Source: JBIOUF01 sp044866695
Lineage (GTDB): Bacteria > Actinomycetota > Actinomycetes > Propionibacteriales > Nocardioidaceae
Length of the DNA stretch: 5,026 nucleotides
Assembly (NCBI GenBank): GCA_044866695.1
Contig: JBIOUF010000211.1
Location: forward strand, 1 to 5,026
Direction: 5' to 3'
Below are positions 1-4,910 of the stretch, piece by piece. Every line of letters starts with the position of its first letter. The stretch's first letter is position 1. The position numbers were made by a program, and so were the translations under genes. Under the pieces are notes generated by a model, which worked only from the letters and a program-made list of their open reading frames with translations, was not told where the DNA came from and searched no databases.

Positions 1-2098
1 CCGACTGCAGGTCGCCTCCTCTGGCGTCGGTGTCGCAGATGAAGTCGGGACCGCCGTAGATGTCCTCGAAGCCGTCGTCGGTGACGACCACGTCGTCTCC
101 GTCGGTGCTGGTCGCCAGCTTCTTGTCACCGTCAGTGGGGTCCTCCTCGACGCAGAGACCCCCGTTGTCGCGGTTGATGTTGACCTTGACGGTCTCGGTC
201 TTGTCACCGTTGAAGTCCCAGTCCAGGGGGCCGGTGGCCACCTCGGTGTGCTCGGTGCCGGCGTCGTCGTACCAGAGCGTGGAGAAGCCGGTGTCGCCGA
301 TCCCGTCCGCCTCGACAAGCGTCCGCTTGTTCAGTGGGTCCAGCGCCTTGGAGGAGTAGTCGCGGACCCGGTCGCCGTTGGCCAGGGGGACGCCGAACTC
401 GGGCGACCCCTCGACGGCGAAGGAGTAGTTCATCACGCTGAGGTAGTTGGGCTTCTGGTTCACCGCGTCGCCACCCCCGTGGCCCAGCCCGAGGGCGTGG
501 CCGAGCTCGTGCATGAAGGTCGAGGCCTGGTGGTCCTGGCTGCCCACCTTGCCGGCGCCGCTGCCGAGTGCGAGGAAGAAGTCCTGGTCGTCCGCGGTGA
601 AGTCGGCGAGTCCGTCGACCTTGTCGTTCTTCAGCTCGTGACCCCACAGGCTGTAGTGCACGTAGGGGTCCAGGGCGTCGTCGAAGTTGCCGCCGTCGGC
701 CTTGGCCGCCTCGAACCCCGTGGCGCCGTCGAGCTCGTCCTGCTCGTCCACCGCGTCGTCCACCACGACATGCAGGCCGATCCCGCCCCCGGTGATCTGG
801 CCGGCGTAGGGGCAGTCCTCGACGACCGGGTCCACCGGCGCCCGGTCGAAGGCGGTCTCGACGTCGGTGATCGCCTTCGGGTCGGGCTTGTGCACGTGCG
901 GGTCGGTGGCCGCGCCGCTGGCGTCCATGTAGTCGACCTCGACCAGGACGTCGGGCCGGCACGGACTGGCGCCCAGAGCGTCCAGGTCCCAGCCCTCCAC
1001 CAGCTTGCCGTCGTCGTCGCGGATGCCGTCCAGCTCGACCCGGTCGGGGATGCCGTCGCCGTCGATGTCGCCGCCGCCGAAGGTGCCGACCGCGAACCGG
1101 TCGTCGGAGTCGAAGCCGCTGTCGCGCTGGGTGACCCCGCCCTCGAAGTCGATGATGTCGAGACGGCCGGACTGTTCGGTGTTGGCGACCACGACCTCGT
1201 CCGTGCCGGTCCCGTTGACGGGCCCGACCCCGATCCGGTCGTCGGAGTCGTACCCCGTGTCGTGCATGTCGGCCTGGTTGTGTCCCGACACGTCGTGGGA
1301 CTCGATCCGGCTGCTGTCCTCGTCGTTGGCCACGACCACCTCGTCGTGGTCGTCGCCCATCACGTTGCCGGAGGCGACGTCGTCGGAGTTGCCGTCGAAG
1401 CCGGTGTGGATCGTCGCCAGGATGTGGCCGTCGGGCTGGAAGGCGTCGACCCGCCCGTCGTCCTCGCTGTTGACGATGAGGATCTCCTCCTGGGGACCGC
1501 CGATGACGTTGCCGACGACCATGTCGTCGTTGGCGTCGTACCGGGTGTTGCCCAGGAACGACGCGACCAGCTTGCCGTCCGCGCGGTAGACCCGGAGCTG
1601 GCCGAGCGACTCGTCGGCGACCACGATCTCGTTGCCGGGGTTGTCGGCGGTCACGTCGCCGACCGCGATCGCGTCCTCCTCGGTGTTGAACGCGGAGTCC
1701 CAGCTGAACAGGATGTCCCCGAACGTGTCGCCCGGACGGGTGTCGTGGACGTCGACCCGGGTCTCGTCGTCGTCGGCGATGACCACCTCGTCGATCCCGT
1801 CGCCGGTGAGGTCCCCGACGGCCATCCCGTCGTCCTCGTCGACCGCGGACGCGAAGCCCTTGGCGAAGCCGGGGCGCAGGATGTCGACGATGCCGCTGAA
1901 CTGGTCGTCGTCGGCGTTGCCCACGACGATCGGCGCACCCGAGGGAGCGGCGGCGGTGACTGCCGCGACCGGCGGACGGGGTGGCTCCGCGGCGACGGAC
2001 GCGGTGGCGGTGAGGCCGACCAGACCTGTTGCGGCGGTGGCGAACGCGAGGGTGGCGGCCAGCAGGCCGCCTCTGGTCAGGGCGCGAGGGTGGTCCAT
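1..2098 (-). CDS. Exported FG-GAP-repeat metzincin zinc metalloprotease (3' end outside window)
   Basis: Secreted zinc endopeptidase, 699 residues visible with no stop before the left edge. The ATG at 2098 is supported by GGAGAG four bases upstream. Residues 1-37 form a signal peptide: MDHPRALTR, a hydrophobic Ala/Leu core, then ATASVAA before a Pro-rich linker. Residues 56-358 hold about six units of 46-50 residues, each ending in a pattern like GDLTGDGIDEVVIA (95-108), GNVMGDDHDEVVVA or GPVNGTGTDEVVVA. This is the FG-GAP/VCBS layout of a calcium-binding beta-propeller. A DIDGDGIPD calcium loop (344-352) leads into the protease domain. That domain has DVLVEVDYMD (383-392), HELGHALGLGH (zinc ligands H530, H534, H540; catalytic E531) and the Met-turn SVMNY with M556. 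C380, C429, C649 and C688 could form two disulfides. A further Asp/Asn-rich stretch (625-648) follows. The family and activity are secure; the substrate and the C-terminal end are unknown. Confidence 0.95.
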   Translation of the reverse strand, partial: MDHPRALTRGGLLAATLAFATAATGLVGLTATASVAAEPPRPPVAAVTAAAPSGAPIVVGNADDDQFSGIVDILRPGFAKGFASAVDEDDGMAVGDLTGDGIDEVVIADDDETRVDVHDTRPGDTFGDILFSWDSAFNTEEDAIAVGDVTADNPGNEIVVADESLGQLRVYRADGKLVASFLGNTRYDANDDMVVGNVIGGPQEEILIVNSEDDGRVDAFQPDGHILATIHTGFDGNSDDVASGNVMGDDHDEVVVANDEDSSRIESHDVSGHNQADMHDTGYDSDDRIGVGPVNGTGTDEVVVANTEQSGRLDIIDFEGGVTQRDSGFDSDDRFAVGTFGGGDIDGDGIPDRVELDGIRDDDGKLVEGWDLDALGASPCRPDVLVEVDYMDASGAATDPHVHKPDPKAITDVETAFDRAPVDPVVEDCPYAGQITGGGIGLHVVVDDAVDEQDELDGATGFEAAKADGGNFDDALDPYVHYSLWGHELKNDKVDGLADFTADDQDFFLALGSGAGKVGSQDHQASTFMHELGHALGLGHGGGDAVNQKPNYLSVMNYSFAVEGSPEFGVPLANGDRVRDYSSKALDPLNKRTLVEADGIGDTGFSTLWYDDAGTEHTEVATGPLDWDFNGDKTETVKVNINRDNGGLCVEEDPTDGDKKLATSTDGDDVVVTDDGFEDIYGGPDFICDTDARGGDLQS

Positions 2099-2101
2099 CT
2101 G

Positions 2102-2107
2102 CTCTCC
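2102..2107 (-). promoter_or_regulatory. Ribosome binding site of the metalloprotease
   Basis: The minus strand reads GGAGAG, three bases (CAG) before the ATG at 2098. It fixes this ATG as the start and gives a standard-length signal peptide. The spacing is on the short side; GGAG itself sits five bases from the ATG. Confidence 0.65.
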
Positions 2108-2117
2108 GGGGCTCCGT

Positions 2118-2136
2118 CCTCCGCCATGCGCGGAGG
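2118..2136 (-). other. Perfect 7-bp hairpin in the metalloprotease leader
   Basis: CCTCCGC, five-base spacer, GCGGAGG: a perfect inverted repeat 20-38 bases before the protease ATG and about 10 bases upstream of its ribosome binding site. In the transcript it would form a strong GC stem. No T-run follows, so it is not an intrinsic terminator. It could tune translation, stabilise the mRNA or bind a dimeric repressor as DNA. The pairing is seen directly; a function is inferred. Confidence 0.45.
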
Positions 2137-2178
2137 TTCGACCAGGAGACTGCGTCCGCTGCGGGGCCGCCGGCATCG

Positions 2179-2207
2179 GGCAGGGGCCTTAGATGTCGGC
2201 CCCGGCC
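2179..2207. repeat. Inverted repeat GGGGCC/GGCCCC with one-mismatch extension
   Basis: GGGGCC at 2183-2188 pairs perfectly with GGCCCC at 2198-2203 around the nine-base spacer TTAGATGTC. Beyond one mismatch the pairing continues for three more base pairs (GGC with GCC). It lies within the leader or promoter region of the minus-strand protease. It overlaps the first copy of the CTTAGA direct repeat. No U-run is present on either strand. Confidence 0.4.
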
Positions 2208-2214
2208 GCTTAGA
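2188..2214. promoter_or_regulatory. CTTAGA direct repeat at 21-bp spacing, possible operator
   Basis: CTTAGA occurs at 2188-2193 and 2209-2214. The start-to-start distance is 21 bp, about two helical turns, so a dimeric regulator could contact both copies from one face of the DNA. TTA-containing hexamers stand out in this GC-rich background. No known binding consensus is matched, and two six-base copies could be chance. Confidence 0.25.
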
Positions 2215-2227
2215 GCTGCAGAACCAG

Positions 2228-2413
2228 ATGGCCACGGCGGACGCGCTGATGGAGTACCTCGAGTTCACCTCCTCCGCGCCGGCGTGGGCTGCTGCACTCT
2301 CGGGCCGTAAGGACCGGAGCCGGCAATCTGAGGTGCCGTCCCGATGCGCGGTGGGTGCCGCGGGCCGAGGATCCGACGTGTCCAGTCCCGTCAGAGAGGC
2401 ATCGCCGCCATGA
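2228..2413 (+). CDS. Doubtful 61-aa ORF overlapping the next reading frame by ATGA
   Basis: I do not recognise this product. The ATG at 2228 opens a frame whose first 20 or so codons nearly all end in G or C, and it starts MATADALMEYLEFTSSAPAW, a plausible amphipathic helix. Beyond about residue 28 (SGRKDRSRQS onward) the composition becomes Arg/Ser-rich and unconvincing. There is no clear Shine-Dalgarno sequence (GAGCTGCAG upstream). The stop at 2411-2413 overlaps the ATG at 2410 in an ATGA, the classic translational-coupling arrangement. It may be a real small gene, the 5' remnant of a decayed gene, or chance. No signal peptide or membrane segment is seen. Confidence 0.2.
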   Translation: MATADALMEYLEFTSSAPAWAAALSGRKDRSRQSEVPSRCAVGAAGRGSDVSSPVREASPP

Positions 2414-2704
2414 CCGCGACCCACCCGGCCGTCCGCTTCAAGGGCTCCACCGTCCCCCGTGCCGACCGCGTCAGCGTCGAGGAGCTGCGCGCCGCCTATC
2501 CCGATCCCGAGCCCACGCCGGGCTCGGTCGGCACGGCACCTCCACTGGACGGAGGAGCCCGAGGACATGACCGCGTCCTTCGGCTACACGCGCCCCAGGA
2601 CCGGGTCCAGCCTCGCCGCGTGCTCGTGGGAGCCGGGCCGCCTCGACGTCTTCTGGGTCGACCGTGACCGGCACCTCCAGCACGGCTGGTACGGGCACGC
2701 CTAG
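2410..2704 (+). pseudogene. Frameshifted small gene; 3' half resembles a PLL-type lectin/sialidase-like propeller blade
   Basis: From ATG 2410 the frame reads MTATHPAVRFKGSTVPRADR and continues through EELRAAYPDPEPTPGSVG with high G/C at third positions. Near 2530 the coding character moves to the +1 frame, giving HWTEEPEDMTASFGYTRP, then GSSLAACSWEPGRLDVFWVD and RDRHLQHGWYGHA, with a TAG at 2702-2704. The GRLDVF-W-D-L-H-WY pattern is typical of one blade of PLL-like fucose-binding or sialidase-like propellers, which normally carry several blades. The original frame continues only as Arg/Pro-rich sequence to a TGA at 2665-2667. One indel near 2530 would restore a product of about 98 residues. 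A weak AGAGG lies 10 bases before the ATG. Alternatives are an unbroken 85-aa ORF, or an internal start at ATG 2567. The frame switch is visible; the lectin assignment rests on motif memory. Confidence 0.5.
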
Positions 2705-2719
2705 ACGCGACCTAGGCGT
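2697..2719. terminator. Bidirectional stem-loop between convergent genes
   Basis: ACGCCTAG (2697-2704) pairs perfectly with CTAGGCGT (2712-2719) around a seven-base loop. The stem contains the TAG of the plus-strand broken gene (2702-2704) and the TAG of the minus-strand DUF47 gene (2714-2712). Its position between convergent ends suggests transcription termination or 3'-end protection in both directions. There is no following T-run, which is common in GC-rich actinomycetes, so termination is inferred rather than certain. Confidence 0.5.
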
Positions 2720-3320
2720 CCTTCACCACGGCATACCAGACGCGGTCCGCAACGCGGGTCAGACGTTCCCCGATCTCGAGGGTACGACGGTAGAACTCGC
2801 CCCGGGTCACCACCTCGCGAAGGTCATCCACGCCGAGCAGACCACGCATCGCGTCGCGGTAGAGCCGCTCCATCCGTCGCTCGGCCGACGCCGCCGCATC
2901 AGCCTCGTGCGTGGCCACGTCCCCGTCCTTGGCCAGGTGGCCTATCGCCGTGCGCAGGTGTTGCACCCCCGCCGCGATCTCGCCGGCCATGGCCGCGATC
3001 GCCGCGTCTGGCTCGAGCGTGTAGCCGTCTGCCTCGCGCACGACGTTCTTGAGGCCGTTGAGCACCGCGTCGAGCCGCTCGGACAGCGTGAACAGGTCCT
3101 CCTGGTCGACCGGAGTGCTGAACGCCTGGCGGAGCTGCAGGCTCAGCTGCCGCCTGGCCTCGTCCGCCTGGTGCTCACAAGCCCTGACCTGCGCCGCTTG
3201 AGCGAGGTCTCCACCGGCCCAGGAGGCGAAGGCGATCGCCCCCGCCACTGTGATGTCTGCCTGCGCCATGAGTGTCTGCATCACGTCGGGGTTCTGCGGG
3301 AGGAACCAGTGCTTCCTCAT
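2712..3320 (-). CDS. DUF47/PhoU-like partner of the Pit phosphate transporter
   Basis: Cytoplasmic all-helical protein of the DUF47 (PhoU_div) family, 202 residues, about the family's usual length. Members are encoded beside Pit transporters and are thought to regulate or assist phosphate uptake. The start MRKHWFLPQNPDVM is typical. Further family features are the segment around CEHQAD (48-53), whose acidic residues sit where PhoU-type proteins bind metal; TPVDQEDLFTLSERLDAVLN (69-88), the conserved 'D-ED-L...LD' helix; and the C-terminal helix GEFYRRTLEIGERLTRVADR (174-193). ATG 3320 overlaps the pit stop codon as ATGA, so the two should be co-transcribed and translationally coupled. The frame extends further upstream, but that part lies antisense-like inside pit and is not coding. 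The gene ends inside the convergent stem-loop. Its exact mechanism is not known from sequence. Confidence 0.93.
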   Translation of the reverse strand: MRKHWFLPQNPDVMQTLMAQADITVAGAIAFASWAGGDLAQAAQVRACEHQADEARRQLSLQLRQAFSTPVDQEDLFTLSERLDAVLNGLKNVVREADGYTLEPDAAIAAMAGEIAAGVQHLRTAIGHLAKDGDVATHEADAAASAERRMERLYRDAMRGLLGVDDLREVVTRGEFYRRTLEIGERLTRVADRVWYAVVKDA

Positions 3321-4336
3321 GCGACCACCTTCTCCACCAAGGCCAACGTGGCGCCCATGGCCGCACAGGCCGGCAGGGTCACCACCCAAGCGAGACCGAT
3401 CTCGCGGACTACCGGCCAGCGCACATGCCGCCAGCGACGCTCCGCGCCAACTCCCACCACCGAGGAAGCGACCACGTGCGTGGTGCTGACTGGTGCGCCC
3501 AAGGCAGCGGCGCTCCCGATGACCAGCGTGCTCGCCGCCTGGCTCATCAGCCCGTCCAGCGGCCGGATCCGGTAGATGCCCCGACCGAGGGTCCGCACGA
3601 TCCGCCACCCACCCAGTGCCGTACCGACGGTGAGGGCGATCGCGCAGACCAGCTTCACCCACAGCGGCACCACGAACGACGGAATCGAGCCCGTCGCCAC
3701 GAGGGCCAACGTGATCAGACCCATCGTCTTCTGAGCGTCGTTCGTCCCGTGAGCGAAGGCGAGAGCCGAGGACGTCACCCACTCACCGCGCAGGATCGAG
3801 CGGGTCACGCCTCGTCGAGCACGCCGCAGCGACAGTCCGCCCGCGAACTCGCCGATCCATCCGGCAAACCCTCCCACGATCGGGGAGATGGCGAGTGCGA
3901 CCAGGACCCCAGCCACCCCAACCGGACGCCACCCGTCGAACCCTCCCCAGCGCACGGCGCCGGGACCACCGACCGCGACAGCGGCCCCCGCGAGCCCCCC
4001 GACAAGTGCATGCGAGGACGACGAGGGCAACCCCCACCACCACGTGGCCAGGTTCCACGTCACGGCAGCGAGAAGCGAGGCGAACAGGACCCCCAACGTG
4101 TCGTCCGTCCCGACATCGACCAAGCCACCGACCGTGTCAGCAACCGCAGTACCAGCGAGCATCGGCCCCAAGACCGTGAAGACCCCCGCCAAGACCACCG
4201 CCGTGCCAGGTCGCATCGCCCGCGTGGCCACCGGCGCAGCCAAGGCGTTCGACGAGTCATGGAACCCGTTGGACACGTCGAATGCGACAGCCAGCACCAC
4301 CACGACGACAAGTGCGACCACGCCGCCACCGCTCAC
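3317..4336 (-). CDS. pit: Pit-family inorganic phosphate transporter
   Basis: Inner-membrane low-affinity phosphate permease (PF01384), 339 residues from the chosen GTG. Members import phosphate, usually as a neutral metal-phosphate complex driven by protons, or by sodium in relatives. Visible signatures are FDVSNGFHDSSNALA (19-33) in the first half, SSSSHALVGG (105-114), AHGTNDAQKTMG (195-206) opening the second half, and GAPVSTTH (280-287). These mark the inverted duplicated halves of the family, separated by a short basic loop (RRARRGVTR). Hydrophobic membrane segments lie between them. The frame stays open to a GTG at 4411, but those 25 extra residues (Pro/Cys/Gly-rich) do not look like a Pit N-terminus and would overlap the divergent gene. 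GTG 4336 has GGGGA 10 bases upstream and puts the first membrane helix at the N-terminus. It is coupled by ATGA to the DUF47 gene. Confidence 0.94.
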   Translation of the reverse strand: MSGGGVVALVVVVVLAVAFDVSNGFHDSSNALAAPVATRAMRPGTAVVLAGVFTVLGPMLAGTAVADTVGGLVDVGTDDTLGVLFASLLAAVTWNLATWWWGLPSSSSHALVGGLAGAAVAVGGPGAVRWGGFDGWRPVGVAGVLVALAISPIVGGFAGWIGEFAGGLSLRRARRGVTRSILRGEWVTSSALAFAHGTNDAQKTMGLITLALVATGSIPSFVVPLWVKLVCAIALTVGTALGGWRIVRTLGRGIYRIRPLDGLMSQAASTLVIGSAAALGAPVSTTHVVASSVVGVGAERRWRHVRWPVVREIGLAWVVTLPACAAMGATLALVEKVVA

Positions 4337-4392
4337 CAGGGCAGTGTCCCCGACTCCAGGCCCGGTGCAGGCAGACAAACCTGGAGGTGAAC
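4337..4392. promoter_or_regulatory. Short divergent intergenic region between pit and the anti-sigma-like gene
   Basis: With pit starting at 4336 and the plus-strand gene at 4393, only 56 bp separate two divergent genes. The promoters must therefore overlap here or lie inside the opposite gene. The minus strand carries GTTCACC (4392-4386), identical to the core of the Streptomyces PhoP direct-repeat unit. However, the next 11-bp unit (GGTTTGT) is a poor match, and the same bases form the Shine-Dalgarno sequence of the plus-strand gene. I could not identify confident -10/-35 elements. Confidence 0.35.
4383..4387 (+). promoter_or_regulatory. Strong ribosome binding site of the anti-sigma-like gene
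   Basis: GGAGG followed by TGAAC and then ATG at 4393: a near-perfect site at five-base spacing. It selects ATG 4393 over the upstream in-frame ATG at 4282 and over the internal ATG at 4474. Confidence 0.8.
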
Positions 4393-4758
4393 ATGCGTCG
4401 CGGTCGAGCACACCGGCTTGGCGCCATCGGTGTCCGCCTCGCGCCTCGCAGCGTTCCCGGCGACCCGGAATCCATGGGGGATGCGCACCTCATCGTCGAA
4501 GGACAACCCCACGCCAGCCCGGAGTACACCGACCGCCCACCCTGTCGGCTCTACATCTACCGCGATGGCCCGGCACTCGCCTTCCACGTCCACGACAGCG
4601 GCCTCGGCCCCTCCGACCCGCTCGCCGGCTACCTGCCGCCCGCCGACCACGCTTACAACGGCCGTGGGCTCTGGATCGCCCGGCAGCTGTGTGACGCCTT
4701 GGACATCACCACGAACCTGAGCGGCACCCACGTCCGCGCACTCAGCCTCCTTCCCTGA
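4393..4758 (+). CDS. RsbW/SpoIIAB-like anti-sigma ATPase-fold protein, N-box not recognisable
   Basis: Cytoplasmic protein of 121 residues. Its C-terminal two thirds match actinobacterial HATPase_c_2 anti-sigma regulatory factors: a strand pair CRLYIYRDGPALAFHVHDSG (51-70), the G1 box D68-S-G-L-G72, PLAGYLPPADHAYNGRGLWI with G2-type residues G90/G92, ARQLCDALDI (96-105) and the terminal GTHVRALSL. Such proteins bind ATP, sequester a sigma factor and phosphorylate an anti-anti-sigma factor. Family members usually carry an N-box helix like ELVTNAxRH just before the 'RL-DG' strand. Here that position reads IVEGQPHASPEY, with no candidate Mg-binding Asn. The N-terminal 30 residues are Arg-rich and resemble nothing I know. 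The protein may be a truncated or decaying copy, or a non-catalytic binding module. No sigma factor or antagonist gene is adjacent. It is divergent from pit, which may be coincidental. Confidence 0.78.
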   Translation: MRRGRAHRLGAIGVRLAPRSVPGDPESMGDAHLIVEGQPHASPEYTDRPPCRLYIYRDGPALAFHVHDSGLGPSDPLAGYLPPADHAYNGRGLWIARQLCDALDITTNLSGTHVRALSLLP

Positions 4759-4810
4759 GCCGGGCCCCAAGCCGACCACGTCGTGACCCGAGCCGCGTCC
4801 TCAGTCGGGG

Positions 4811-4907
4811 CTGCGCGACGCGCTGGCCATCGTCGACATCGAGTCCCGTGAGCGGGCGCAGCCCCACCCTGGCCGAGGGCCTGACCCTGCTCCTCGGTGC
4901 CCTGTAG
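4811..4907 (+). pseudogene. Possible degraded remnant of a DUF5701-like gene
   Basis: No intact gene lies between 4759 and 4910. In one plus-strand frame 4811 onward reads LRDALAIVDIESR. In another frame, bases before the TAG at 4905-4907 read SGRSPTLAEGLTLLLGAL, with G/C-ending codons. The second string resembles the 'GRSPLT-EEGLAL-L' segment near the C-terminus of DUF5701 proteins, and the first could be the preceding 'LLVDVE' strand. Together they suggest a frameshifted, internally deleted 3' remnant. There is no start codon or ribosome binding site. This rests on short motif memory and could be chance. The rest of 4759-4810 shows nothing recognisable. Confidence 0.22.
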
Positions 4908-4910
4908 CGC

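Noticed and set aside
204..962. 252-residue minus-strand open frame in a different phase of the protease gene
   Set aside because: Arg-rich low-complexity product, out of frame with the region carrying the HELGH active site.
2252..2272. Two-unit PHO box (GAGTACCTCGA / GTTCACCTCCT)
   Set aside because: The second unit is perfect for GTTCACC but the first matches only four of seven positions. It also lies within the codon-biased stretch of the 61-aa ORF, so it is kept only as a remark, not a feature.
2099..2410. c-di-AMP (ydaO) riboswitch, suggested by a CGAACC near a hairpin
   Set aside because: The conserved GGGTGAAT-type and CAGCTAACCTCG-type segments are absent.
248..2413. 721-residue plus-strand open frame, Val/Asp/Gly/Arg-rich
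   Set aside because: It is antisense to the metalloprotease. Its Val runs are the complement of Asp GAC codons, and it has no domain or start context. Only its last 61 codons (from 2228) lie outside the protease and are treated separately.
2664..3575. 303-residue plus-strand open frame
   Set aside because: Antisense shadow of the DUF47 and pit genes with no family features.
3321..3782. 154-codon upstream extension of the DUF47 frame
   Set aside because: It lies inside pit in another phase and is Arg-rich. The family start MRKHWFLP and the ATGA overlap fix the start at 3320.
3272..4390. 372-residue plus-strand frame rich in Arg, Pro, His and Gln
   Set aside because: Complement of pit. The composition is that of a non-coding frame in GC-rich DNA, and the real Pit motifs are on the other strand.
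4843..4856. Short hairpin CCCG-TGAG-CGGG downstream of the anti-sigma-like gene as its terminator
   Set aside because: Only four base pairs, nearly 90 bases after the stop codon, and easily found by chance at this GC content.
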